A stretch of 64,000 nucleotides of DNA from Saprospiraceae bacterium (lineage in GTDB: Bacteria > Bacteroidota > Bacteroidia > Chitinophagales > Saprospiraceae), in NCBI GenBank assembly GCA_020631355.1, contig JAHDHL010000003.1:124001-188000 (forward strand). The letters run 5' to 3'. Shown here piece after piece: positions 43,820 to 52,929 of the stretch (position 1 is its first letter; every line of letters begins with the position of its first letter). The position numbers were made by a program, and so were the translations under genes. Under the pieces are notes generated by a model. The model was not told where the DNA came from. It saw only the letters and a program-made list of their open reading frames with translations, and did not search any database.

Positions 43820-45796
43820 ATGCTTAACTCCAACTACTGGTCTTCTCGACTCATCATCTTTCTATTTCTATTCCTTTCATTACATACCGTTTCTAAAGCC
43901 CAATTGAAAAAAACCAAGATGGGACAAATTCCTGATGCATACAAAACCTATCAAGTATGTGATTTTGCTCCCGGGAGTGGCGCCGTGGTATTATCAAATG
44001 AGGGCCATTCAACATTCCATGCAAGCAGCAATGTGATTCGTTCTACATATAAGTTCCATAAATTTGTGAAAATCCTATCAAAGGATGGCTTGGATGCGGG
44101 AAATATCAAATTTACTTCCTTTGGAAAGGTATCCAAACTAAAGGCAATAACCTATAATGAAAACAAGGAAACCGGAGCCTGGATTCCATATGAATTTGAC
44201 AAGGATAATCTTTATAAGGAAAAGGTAGATGGGAGTAAAACAAAATTCGAATATAAAATCCCAATGCCTGAGGTTAGGGCGGGAAGTATTCTGGAAATAC
44301 TTGTTGAAATCACCTACCTGAATAGTATCATCATCAATGATTGGCAATTCCAGGATGAGTATCCAGTCCTAAAATCAACATACGAAACCTTTTATCCCAA
44401 TGATTTTGAATTCAATCAGGAAATCAAAAGTCATTATCCCATTCATGTAGACAATCCAGAAACAACTACGATGCTATTCCTTGGTCGTAACCTGGATGCC
44501 AAACGATATCATTATGTCGGTGAAAAACTTCCGCCCATCAATTTCTCTGAATCGTTTGCTCCTCCGCCTCATTTATTCGCTAGTCATATCGAATTCTCCC
44601 TTACAGGAATCAATTCGGATATATTCAAGGACAAACAGTTCATGGCCAAGAATTATGAACAGTTCTGCAACTGGCTTTTAAAGTCTCCTGAATTTGGGAA
44701 GCACCTAGATAAAAAGAATCAAGGACTAGTGGATAAATTGGGTGTCGAACTCTTACAGAAAGACGATCTGATGGTTCGTGCCCAAAAGATTTATACAGCC
44801 ATTCAAAATAATATTGAATGGGATGGCTACTATTCTGTTCTACCTGAAATAAGTCCTGCCAAAACCATCAAAGCGGGAAGAGGTGAAGTAGCGGACATTA
44901 ATATGCTACTCATCGCTACACTTAGGGAAGCAGGACTCAAAGCATATCCCCTAATTTCCAGTACAGTTGAAAACGGTGTACCACATCCGGTCTACCCTGA
45001 CATTATGGATTTTAATTATCTGCTCTGTGCCCTTAAGCTTGATGACCAATATCATATACTTGATGCTAGTCGCACCACTCTACCATTTGGTATGCGTCCC
45101 AAACATACTCTGAATCATAATGCCTTTATCGTTGATAAGGTACAACAAGGCTGGATCTCTACTAAGGATGATGTAAAAAATGCCTTAGTCCATGTGGTAA
45201 ATATGGAAATGGCGGATGAAAAGTTACACTGTAAGACACTAAGTAAACAGGGCAAATATGCCAGTTATCCCTATTACATCGTAACCAAGGACGAGGAAAA
45301 GCTAAATGAATTGAACCAAGCCTATCAAGCCCAATTGAATGATGACTGGGAATGGGATGATTTCGAAACTATGGATATCCAACTGGGAAAACCTGTAATC
45401 ACCAAGGGAACAATTTCCCGTGACTTGGACGATGATGAAATGCTCTACATAGAACCAGTTCTCTTGCGGATTTTCGACGAACAACCTTTCACGGAACAAG
45501 GTCGTATTTCATCTGTTATTTTTCCTTGTCAAACCAGTTATAATTATTTATTTAATTTCAAGAAGCCTGAAGGATACCAATTAGAGGAACATCCCGAATC
45601 TGTAGTCATGGTATTACCTAATAATGGCGGACAATTCAAATACATATTTGAGGAAAGAGAAGATAAGGTATCCGTTCATGTCATCATCACCGTGAACCAA
45701 ACTTTCTATATCCCTGAAGAATACGAGTATATACAGACATTCTTTAAGAAAATTTATGATAAATATGATGAAATCATAGTATTCAAAAAATCATAA
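43820..45796 (+). CDS. DUF3857/transglutaminase-like exported protein, catalytic Cys lost
   Basis: From the ATG at 43820 (658 residues) the product has a clean signal peptide ending VSKAQ; the promoter rules out the TTG at 43766. The N-terminal DUF3857 beta domain (about 35-250) includes KFVKILSKDG and ILEILVEITY. The transglutaminase-like core (about 270-430) has the helix motif AGRGEVADINMLLIATLREAGL, where the family normally has G-x-C-x-D. The catalytic cysteine is replaced by Val, so this copy should be inactive. A beta-rich C-terminal domain (DUF3858-like) follows. The next gene, 10 bases later, is a homologue with the cysteine in place. The pair may form a catalytic/pseudo-enzyme complex in the periplasm (inference). 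Confidence 0.85.
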   Translation: MLNSNYWSSRLIIFLFLFLSLHTVSKAQLKKTKMGQIPDAYKTYQVCDFAPGSGAVVLSNEGHSTFHASSNVIRSTYKFHKFVKILSKDGLDAGNIKFTSFGKVSKLKAITYNENKETGAWIPYEFDKDNLYKEKVDGSKTKFEYKIPMPEVRAGSILEILVEITYLNSIIINDWQFQDEYPVLKSTYETFYPNDFEFNQEIKSHYPIHVDNPETTTMLFLGRNLDAKRYHYVGEKLPPINFSESFAPPPHLFASHIEFSLTGINSDIFKDKQFMAKNYEQFCNWLLKSPEFGKHLDKKNQGLVDKLGVELLQKDDLMVRAQKIYTAIQNNIEWDGYYSVLPEISPAKTIKAGRGEVADINMLLIATLREAGLKAYPLISSTVENGVPHPVYPDIMDFNYLLCALKLDDQYHILDASRTTLPFGMRPKHTLNHNAFIVDKVQQGWISTKDDVKNALVHVVNMEMADEKLHCKTLSKQGKYASYPYYIVTKDEEKLNELNQAYQAQLNDDWEWDDFETMDIQLGKPVITKGTISRDLDDDEMLYIEPVLLRIFDEQPFTEQGRISSVIFPCQTSYNYLFNFKKPEGYQLEEHPESVVMVLPNNGGQFKYIFEEREDKVSVHVIITVNQTFYIPEEYEYIQTFFKKIYDKYDEIIVFKKS

Positions 45797-45806
45797 TCCC
45801 CGCACC

Positions 45807-47708
45807 ATGAGGAAATTATTATCATTTGCCATCATCCTAATCCTTTCATCAACATTCATTCATGCACAATATGAAGTGAATTCCATTCCGGATGAAATGC
45901 TTGAAGATGCTCATACCATTCTTAGGAAATATAACACTACATGGGAAGTGAAATCCCAAAAAGAAGCGACTAAGAAAGTATACAAGGTAGTAACCATCTT
46001 AGGAAACAAAGGTGAGGACTATGCCAGAATAGGCATAGCTTATAACAAGTTCCAAAAGATCAGTGACCTAAAGATTAGGATTTATGACAAGTATGGCAAG
46101 GAATTATCCAAACTAAAATCAAAGGCATTCCATGATATAAGTCTTAGTTCGGGATTTGAAATAGATGATGCCAGGGCAAAATATATCGACCTGAGTGACT
46201 TGGATTATCCTTTCACCTATGAATTGAGTTATACCGTCAAATACAATGGGATTCTTAGTATTCCTACTTGGCAACCACAAAATGGGACATCCCTCAGCGT
46301 GGAACAAGCCCATTTATCCATACTCAGCAATGCCAATTTCGCTTTCAAGTTCAAGGAACAGAACATCAAGGGTGATGAACAATCCGTGGAAGAACAAGTA
46401 CAAAGAACCTGGTCTGTAAAATCATTGAAAGCCATTGAGGAAAAGCCGTTCATGGGTAATTACCGCAAGGAACTCCCTACGGTCAAAATGGCTCCATTGA
46501 GATTCGAATTGGATGGATACCAAGGTTCCATGAAAACGTGGAATGATTTCGGAATCTGGTATAATAAGTTACTGGATGATACCGAGGGATTGGAACCCGA
46601 AATGGAAAAGGAAATCCTGAATTTGATCCAACCACAAATGTCCGATGAAGAAAAGGCACGCATCATATACCAATACCTACAGGACAATACACGATATGTG
46701 AGCATTCAGCTAGGAATAGGCGGATTCAGACCCTTTGATGCACATGATACGCATGAAAAAAAGTATGGGGACTGCAAGGCACTGTCCTATTATACCTATG
46801 AGATGCTCAAGGCCGTTGGTATCGAGTCCAACCTCGCCTTGGTTCAAGCAGGAAAGAACGCTACCGAAGTGGACAAGGATTTTCCATCCAACCAATTCAA
46901 TCATGTGATTGTTTGCATTCCGGGCATAAGGGATAGTGTATGGCTTGAGTGTACGAGTCAGACCAATCCGTTCGGATATTTGGGAGAATTCACGAGCAAT
47001 CGCAATGTATTATTGATTAAGGAAAATGGTGGCGAATTGGTCAGGACGCCCAAATACAACCGGGAAGATAACCTTACCACTACCCAATCCGTTGTCAAAA
47101 TCAATAGTGATGGTTCAGCCAGTGGAGGATTTTCGCAATCTTTCAGCGGTATTGAGTTTACACGTTCCGGATTCAGTTATTATAATACCAAATCCAATGA
47201 TAATCAGGAAGATTGGATAACGGATATCATCGAAATCAAGGATTTTGATATTGAAACGTTGGAATTCAATGAAAATGAAAAAGGATACATGGGTGGATTT
47301 GAGACCCAATTCACAAGCCAAAAAATCGGTTCAACCGTCGGTAAAAGGATTTTTATCAAACCCATATTATCCAATCGTATCGTTGCCCCAAAGATAGATA
47401 AAGAGGAATTGCGTGATAGCGAATACGAAGTGAAATATGCCTATACAAATAAAGCCAGTTTCATATTTGAGATACCATTTACCCATTCCGTTGAGAAAGG
47501 AATCAAATCATATGATTTGGGTACAGATTATGGTACATATAAGGTAAAAGGTGAGGTTGATGGAAATAAATTGATTATTACGCGGAGTTTCCAGATGAAT
47601 GAGGGCACTTACAATGCTGAACAGTTTTTGGAATTCATTGATTTTTTAGAACAAGTTCAAAAAGCGGATAAACAAAAAATCACATTGGTCCAGGATAAGC
47701 AGCCCTAA
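45807..47708 (+). CDS. DUF3857/transglutaminase exported protein, active form
   Basis: A 633-residue exported protein (signal peptide residues 1-20, ending FIHAQ). The N-terminal DUF3857 domain has YKVVTILGNKGEDYA and FTYELSYTVKYNG. The transglutaminase core carries catalytic Cys323 in KYGDCKALSYYTYEMLKAVGI and a likely catalytic His in SNQFNHVIVCI. The C-terminal domain ends EFIDFLEQVQKADKQK. Such proteins are common in Bacteroidota envelopes; their substrate is unknown. It starts 10 bases after its cysteine-less homologue, so the two are co-transcribed. Confidence 0.88.
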   Translation: MRKLLSFAIILILSSTFIHAQYEVNSIPDEMLEDAHTILRKYNTTWEVKSQKEATKKVYKVVTILGNKGEDYARIGIAYNKFQKISDLKIRIYDKYGKELSKLKSKAFHDISLSSGFEIDDARAKYIDLSDLDYPFTYELSYTVKYNGILSIPTWQPQNGTSLSVEQAHLSILSNANFAFKFKEQNIKGDEQSVEEQVQRTWSVKSLKAIEEKPFMGNYRKELPTVKMAPLRFELDGYQGSMKTWNDFGIWYNKLLDDTEGLEPEMEKEILNLIQPQMSDEEKARIIYQYLQDNTRYVSIQLGIGGFRPFDAHDTHEKKYGDCKALSYYTYEMLKAVGIESNLALVQAGKNATEVDKDFPSNQFNHVIVCIPGIRDSVWLECTSQTNPFGYLGEFTSNRNVLLIKENGGELVRTPKYNREDNLTTTQSVVKINSDGSASGGFSQSFSGIEFTRSGFSYYNTKSNDNQEDWITDIIEIKDFDIETLEFNENEKGYMGGFETQFTSQKIGSTVGKRIFIKPILSNRIVAPKIDKEELRDSEYEVKYAYTNKASFIFEIPFTHSVEKGIKSYDLGTDYGTYKVKGEVDGNKLIITRSFQMNEGTYNAEQFLEFIDFLEQVQKADKQKITLVQDKQP

Positions 47709-47789
47709 TTACATATTCCCTTCGCAATTTCATGATTAAAAGTTAATTAATCTAGTTAGGGCATATTAATAAATCGTCCATAATTAAGC

Positions 47790-49343
47790 ATGAAGAAAAA
47801 TATCAACTTAATATTAATTCTATTATTGATATTCTTATTTGGCATAGGAACATACTATATCCTAGAAGTCAACAATAAAGAAGTAATAATCACGGAAGTT
47901 GAGATAACGGGTATTCCTGAACTACCCATTGATTCTGTTTTCTCAAAAACAATCGATTTCAAATCAGAAGTAATTAAGTTTAATAAGGATACAGTATTAA
48001 AGTTTGAGTCGAATTTTAAAAAGGGACATGTAAAGCAAGGGAGCCTTGATGGCTATCTAACAAAAAACGCTGATGGATACACCATCAAGTTAAAAAGCAT
48101 TACACCAATTACTACACCCATTATTGTTGAGGACAACCTTTATGTTTCAGGTGGATTTGGTAGTAAATCATATTTCTGTTTCAAAATTCAAGATGGAAGT
48201 TTGGTTTGGGCAATTGACCTTGATGATGACGGACCCTCGTCTGCAATAGTTGTTGATTCTCTGATTGTTTTCAATACTGAGTCCTGTACGATTTTTGCTG
48301 TTGATCGATTTACTGGCGAAATGGTCTGGTCTCATTGGTTAGGCGACCCACTTCTTTCTGTTCCGGTTGCTTCTGAAAATCGGATTTATACAGCATATCC
48401 AAGTCTAAGGGTATACACAGATACAACCCTAACAACTCATTACAAGAAGATTAAGCCATCTCATCCGTTTATTTGCTTAGATGCGTCCAACGGTAGTATA
48501 ATTTGGCAAAAATGGCTTGATGGAGATATTCTGAAAACACCTATAATTGTTGATTCCAATATTTATCTGACAACATTTCCCGGTACATTGTACAAACTAG
48601 ATAAAACAACAGGAGACATTATTGCTTGTTCTTCGTTGAAAGCAACTTCACCACCCAGTTTTTTCGAAAATCAGATATTAGTAACTAGACGTTCAGATGA
48701 TTCAACCGAAGTCAAAGAAACAATTGCTATCCTTGATGCAAAATCTCTAGGATTCATCAAGGAATTTGAAAAAACAGAAGCCCCGTACCTAGATTATTCT
48801 GTACAGAAAAAATCAAGATTGAAAACTAAATCGGATAGCTTGGATTTAGGTAATGGTTTCTATGGTGGAGCACCTGCTACATCTGGATGGGAATTGGCAA
48901 GTGCAAATATTGGACAATCCAATGTAGCATCCCTTCAACTTTTCCAACCATCTTTAGTTTCCGTTTATAAAAGCAATGTGATCTGTTTAATGGGAGATGT
49001 AATTAAATGCATTGATCCACTGAATGAGAAAGAGCTTTGGAACTATAAATTTGATATTGACCAAATAACTGAGGGAGGTTCAGTTGCAAGTACGCCAATC
49101 ATTGCAGGGAATAAACTCATCACAATTACTCTGAAAGGTGAATTACTAATATTGGATTGTGACAATGGAGAAATATTGTTTAGGAAAGAGACAAATAAGT
49201 CTGTCCGTTCTTCTCCTGTCGTAAAGGATGGAATAGTATTTATTCCTACGACAACAGGAGAATTGGTAAGTGTTAATACCAATATTATTGGACTTGAAGA
49301 TTATCCAATGTTCATGAAAAACGCTGAACACAACATAAACTAG
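47790..49343 (+). CDS. Membrane-anchored PQQ-like beta-propeller protein
   Basis: A 517-residue protein with one N-terminal transmembrane helix (about 6-26) and a periplasmic body of about seven or eight repeats of the quinoprotein/BamB type: G(S/E)LVWAIDLDDDGPSSAIVVDSLIVFNT, TGEMVWSHWLGDPLLSVPVA, NGSIIWQKWLDGDILKTPIIVD, EKELWNYKFDI, NGEILFRKETNKSVRSSPVVKDGIVFIPT. PQQ-binding residues cannot be confirmed. It may act as a scaffold or recognition protein. The coding sequence is more AT-rich than its left neighbours. No obvious operon partner. Confidence 0.82.
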   Translation: MKKNINLILILLLIFLFGIGTYYILEVNNKEVIITEVEITGIPELPIDSVFSKTIDFKSEVIKFNKDTVLKFESNFKKGHVKQGSLDGYLTKNADGYTIKLKSITPITTPIIVEDNLYVSGGFGSKSYFCFKIQDGSLVWAIDLDDDGPSSAIVVDSLIVFNTESCTIFAVDRFTGEMVWSHWLGDPLLSVPVASENRIYTAYPSLRVYTDTTLTTHYKKIKPSHPFICLDASNGSIIWQKWLDGDILKTPIIVDSNIYLTTFPGTLYKLDKTTGDIIACSSLKATSPPSFFENQILVTRRSDDSTEVKETIAILDAKSLGFIKEFEKTEAPYLDYSVQKKSRLKTKSDSLDLGNGFYGGAPATSGWELASANIGQSNVASLQLFQPSLVSVYKSNVICLMGDVIKCIDPLNEKELWNYKFDIDQITEGGSVASTPIIAGNKLITITLKGELLILDCDNGEILFRKETNKSVRSSPVVKDGIVFIPTTTGELVSVNTNIIGLEDYPMFMKNAEHNIN

Positions 49344-49430
49344 GGACAATAAGGTATATAAATCATAGCCAACCCAAGACGTGCTATACTTCATATACTT
49401 AGTATTGCCTATTATTTTAATACCATAAAT

Positions 49431-49679
49431 ATGACAATAATAGAACATAGAGAGAAAAGAAAGAGATATATCCTATTGGGAGGTGGTTTTGGCATGTATC
49501 AATCCAAAAAGCCTAACTTCCTATTTGGGGATTTGCTTGCTGATATAGATGAGGGCCATGAAAAACTCGTATGTGCTTCAGATAAGGAGGGTAATATAGT
49601 TTGGTTGAAATCTAGTATGGTGAGAGTAGTGTCAGTTGATGAGAAATCACCTATGGATGTTCTGAAATATTTCTCCTAG
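49431..49679 (+). CDS. Small hypothetical protein, 82 residues
   Basis: A short open frame with an ATG, a basic start (MTIIEHREKRKRYILLGGG) and a beta-type body (VCASDKEGNIVWLKSSMVRVVSVDEKSP) that resembles a small SH3-like or KOW-type fold. No signal or membrane helix. I do not recognise it. Coding character is moderate; it lies in an AT-rich stretch of small genes. Confidence 0.5.
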   Translation: MTIIEHREKRKRYILLGGGFGMYQSKKPNFLFGDLLADIDEGHEKLVCASDKEGNIVWLKSSMVRVVSVDEKSPMDVLKYFS

Positions 49680-49734
49680 AATTATTGTTCCATTTTTTAA
49701 GAATACAGCAGTATGCTTTAGACCTTTATATAGA

Positions 49735-50259
49735 ATGAAAAAACTAAAATTCATCTTTTTATTATTTTTCTTAATCTACTCTGTAATTGCGTTTGCGCAA
49801 ATTACAAGCTCAACCAATGAATCCGTAAACCTGGAATTCAAAGGCATCATAGAAGCAACAGGCAAGAGTAATTATGAATTATCAGAATGTATTGCATCTT
49901 CAGCCATGATCATAGGAGTCGAAACTCAAACCGAATCGGAAAAAGATGCGCTTGATTCGTCATTTGTGAAAGGTGAGTATTCTTATTCATACTATGTTGA
50001 TGATTATGAATCCTATGCCGGAGAAGTAAAATTCAAATTCGAATATATAATAAGAAATGGGCAGATTAATTATAGAATTTATGATTTTGAACACGAAAAA
50101 TCGGATTCGAAATTTCAGTCAGTGGGTATTCTGCCAGAAAAATGGAATGATAAAGTAAAATTATCATTTACCGAAAAACAATATTCAGAAATCATGGTCG
50201 ATTTAAGGATGAATGTAGCGAATGCAATCCGAATGATTAACAAGTATTGTATAAGATAA
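49735..50259 (+). CDS. Hypothetical exported protein, 174 residues
   Basis: It has a signal peptide (MKKLKFIFLLFFLIYSVIAFAQ) and a beta-rich mature part: LEFKGIIEATGKSNYEL, a Tyr/Ser-rich loop YSYSYYVDDYESYAG, VKFKFEYIIRNGQINYRIYDF. This resembles the DUF4468 / periplasmic beta-domain proteins of Bacteroidota, though I cannot confirm the family. It stands alone with a downstream convergent fragment. Confidence 0.65.
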   Translation: MKKLKFIFLLFFLIYSVIAFAQITSSTNESVNLEFKGIIEATGKSNYELSECIASSAMIIGVETQTESEKDALDSSFVKGEYSYSYYVDDYESYAGEVKFKFEYIIRNGQINYRIYDFEHEKSDSKFQSVGILPEKWNDKVKLSFTEKQYSEIMVDLRMNVANAIRMINKYCIR

Positions 50260-50327
50260 ATAATATGCGTAATGCATCTGACAGCATTCAAAAAATCATA
50301 AAAGTGCCCTACAATAAATTAATGCAT

Positions 50328-50645
50328 TTACAATCTCTCATATTCGGTTTCTATTGTAGCAAAATCATTGAAGAATATTCTGACACTTTCTTTTGATAAT
50401 TTTTCATCATCCACTCTTTCAGAATAATCCGCATCATATGCTTCTGGAAAATAGATATTATCGTATTCTACTTCAATCGTCTTATAAGTGGCATTCATCT
50501 GAGGAGGGTTCAATATATCTGTGGTTTGATAATGTACTAATTTCCTATCCATACAATTTACCGCACCACTAAAATTATAATAACGAAGACTTCGTCCCTT
50601 GCCTAAGTCAATGCGGGAATAAGTGGGATTATTTTCTTTGAAATC
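50328..50645 (-). pseudogene. In-frame remnant following a stop codon (surface-adhesin-like tail)
   Basis: The minus strand stays open for 106 codons directly after the TAA that ends the gene at 50646-50954, in the same frame. The first ATG is only at 50552, giving 74 residues, and no GTG or TTG precedes it in this stretch. The translation (DFKENNPTYSRIDLGKGRSLRYYNF then VNCMDRKLVHYQTTDI) resembles proteins of the surface-adhesin E type, where a Cys and an aromatic strand follow. The likely explanation is one nonsense mutation splitting an older 208-residue protein. A real short gene starting at 50552 cannot be excluded. Confidence 0.5.
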
Positions 50646-50954
50646 TTATTCACCACATTTCTTAAGTCCCGCAACATAATAAATCTTAGCATTCAATACT
50701 TTAATTTCATGGATTAAATCCCAATTGCCAGAAAAAACAGAACATACCTTATTTCCATTACTATCAGAATAAAACCCTATGAATATATGGTTTTTAATAC
50801 ATACTGCGAGGTGGTTATCATTAATGTATTGAAGTATATTTTCCATATCATTTTTAGGTTGAAACTGACTGGTTGTTTTTAAATTCTGAGCGAATTGCTG
50901 ACCAATAACTCCAAGAATCAAAAAGACGAAAATCATTTTTTTCATACCATACAA
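50646..50954 (-). CDS. Small secreted protein, probably truncated
   Basis: A 102-residue exported protein with signal peptide (MKKMIFVFLILGVIGQQFAQ; ATG at 50954, or the second Met at 50945). The body has three Cys (AVCIKNH, KVCSVF, KKCGE) and a beta pattern IFIGFYSDSNGNKVCSVFSGNWDLIHEIKVL. It stops at TAA 50646-50648, and the same frame continues open for 106 codons, so the original protein was probably longer. No family recognised. Confidence 0.6.
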   Translation of the reverse strand: MYGMKKMIFVFLILGVIGQQFAQNLKTTSQFQPKNDMENILQYINDNHLAVCIKNHIFIGFYSDSNGNKVCSVFSGNWDLIHEIKVLNAKIYYVAGLKKCGE

Positions 50955-51009
50955 TTTTAATGATGTACTAAATCTTTCACATCCCTCATTACGCGAATCA
51001 TTCCCTTTA

Positions 51010-52770
51010 TTAGCGTTCTTTCTTCATTCTGGAAGCAACAAATGCATTCATGATGAACAAGGCTGACAGGAACGCTGCCAATCGTCCTACCATATCCCCC
51101 ATCCTAGCATAATTGGTCATTTTGCTATTCAATGAAATCTGTTGTTTGATAACTGCTTTTTCTCCATAGGAAGTAGCATCTGAAATATCACCTCGCGGAT
51201 TAATAAAACATGATGTTCCTGTATTCGCGGCTCTTGCTATACTCCTCCTATATTCGATTGCCCGTAATCGTGCAAATTCCAAATGTTGTTTATGACCACC
51301 GGTATCGCCCCACCAACCATCCTTGGTGATGATGGCCATCCATTGTGCACCATTTTTAATATGTCTTCTAAGGAATCCTCCAAAATCCTGCTCATAACAA
51401 ATGATGGGCGCCACATTATAAGTACCATTAGACAAAGTCACTTTTGCTTCTTGCTTCGCAAAACCTTTCATGGTGCCACCCATACCGGAAACCCAAGAAT
51501 CCAGAAAGCCCAACTGTTTCGAAAATGGCATATATTCCGCACCTATAACCAACTTACTCTTGTAATATAAATCTTCCTTTTGCTTGTGGATATGGTAAGC
51601 CCCATTGAAGATATGATAATAGATACTATCACCTTGTATGACACTCATTCTTGTAGTTGACAAATCCGCATGACTGGCATCCAATTGCTTATGTCCTGAT
51701 ACCCCGGCCAATATGGCCACATCCGGAAATTCCATTCCCGAAATCATCCTAAAGGCATTCACGATATCATTCTTTTCCAAATATCCCGCATCTACCCTTC
51801 CGAATGTAGCTTCAGGAAAGAGGATATAGTTCGTATTCGTATCCAAGACCGCGGAAGCCATTTCCATACATTCCTCAAGAATCTGGATATTCCCTTTCGT
51901 CCCATCCTCATAATGAGGTTCAATGTTCGGTTGCATACAAACAACATCCAAGGAAACATCACTCTCCTTGAATGAATAATATTGGAACAATGAAACCAGT
52001 ATTGGTATGATAATGATCAATACATTAGGAATATATGACCACCATTTCTTCAATGTCCGCTTCTCATAGTCATTCCAAAAACGGAATATGGCAATGTTGC
52101 AGCACCATATCCAAAATGAACCTCCCAAGGCTCCAAGCATATCGTACCATTGTACCAAGGAATGCATAGAAGCGAAGCCATTACCCAATGTCAACCAAGG
52201 CCAGGCTAGATCCCAATTGAAATGCAAATATTCAAAACTCAACCACAAACACACCAAGGGTGCATATTGCAACTTGGGCATCCGGTGCCTCAGGACATGT
52301 CCCAATAGGAAAGGGAGTGTCATCAGCAGGGAGTTGATTAGGATAGCCGCAATACCGGCTATGAGGGAAGAATTCGCAATCCAATAGGTACACATGATGT
52401 TCCAGGTCACCATGGTAGTCAGGGTGAACTTAAAAACCTCCCTTTTCTTTACTCCTCCATGATGTAGACTAATATCCCGCTCCACAACCAACAAGGGAAC
52501 GAATGCAAACAATAACAGATAAGATTGTCCGGGAGCAGGGAATCCGAGCCAAAGAAGCAATCCGGATATGAGTGAATAACTGATGTATTGCTTATATCTG
52601 AGCAGTTTGGTGAATTTGTTTTCGAATACTCCTAGTACAAATAACCAAATTGATAGGAAAAGAAACAAGGTCTGATAACGCCACAATGGTGCATGATACA
52701 TCGAGTATCCACAATACAACGCTATGATTCCCAATCCGCCTAGTAGGTAAGGCTTGATTTTTTTTGGCAT
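51010..52770 (-). CDS. lnt: Apolipoprotein N-acyltransferase
   Basis: A 586-residue inner-membrane enzyme that adds the third acyl chain to lipoproteins. The N-terminal half has eight or so helices (about 8-265), followed by the nitrilase-type periplasmic domain. Catalytic residues expected in the family are visible: Glu in NYILFPEATFG, a Lys in YYKSKLVIGAEYMPF and Cys458 in APIICYEQDFG. Downstream are KDGWWGDTGGHKQHLEFARLRAIEYRRSIARAANTG, which is diagnostic. It lies after metG on the same strand with a terminator between them. It matches the many lipoproteins in this window. Confidence 0.93.
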   Translation of the reverse strand: MPKKIKPYLLGGLGIIALYCGYSMYHAPLWRYQTLFLFLSIWLFVLGVFENKFTKLLRYKQYISYSLISGLLLWLGFPAPGQSYLLLFAFVPLLVVERDISLHHGGVKKREVFKFTLTTMVTWNIMCTYWIANSSLIAGIAAILINSLLMTLPFLLGHVLRHRMPKLQYAPLVCLWLSFEYLHFNWDLAWPWLTLGNGFASMHSLVQWYDMLGALGGSFWIWCCNIAIFRFWNDYEKRTLKKWWSYIPNVLIIIIPILVSLFQYYSFKESDVSLDVVCMQPNIEPHYEDGTKGNIQILEECMEMASAVLDTNTNYILFPEATFGRVDAGYLEKNDIVNAFRMISGMEFPDVAILAGVSGHKQLDASHADLSTTRMSVIQGDSIYYHIFNGAYHIHKQKEDLYYKSKLVIGAEYMPFSKQLGFLDSWVSGMGGTMKGFAKQEAKVTLSNGTYNVAPIICYEQDFGGFLRRHIKNGAQWMAIITKDGWWGDTGGHKQHLEFARLRAIEYRRSIARAANTGTSCFINPRGDISDATSYGEKAVIKQQISLNSKMTNYARMGDMVGRLAAFLSALFIMNAFVASRMKKER

Positions 52771-52861
52771 GGAAAAAGGTAATTGGTTGGTGTTGCAAAG
52801 AAAAGAAATATTAATGATTCCTAGGGTTTCAACAGACTACCTTTATGGTATTTATTATGAT

Positions 52862-52900
52862 AAAAAAACCCACATCATTGAATCATCAAAGATGCGGGTT
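52862..52900 (-). terminator. Terminator of metG
   Basis: On the minus strand AACCCGCATC pairs with GATGTGGGTT (one G-U pair) across a 14-base loop, and is followed by T7. It lies 30 bases after the metG stop and before lnt. Confidence 0.85.
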
Positions 52901-52929
52901 CAAAAATATTCTCTAGGAGAATGAAGCAA

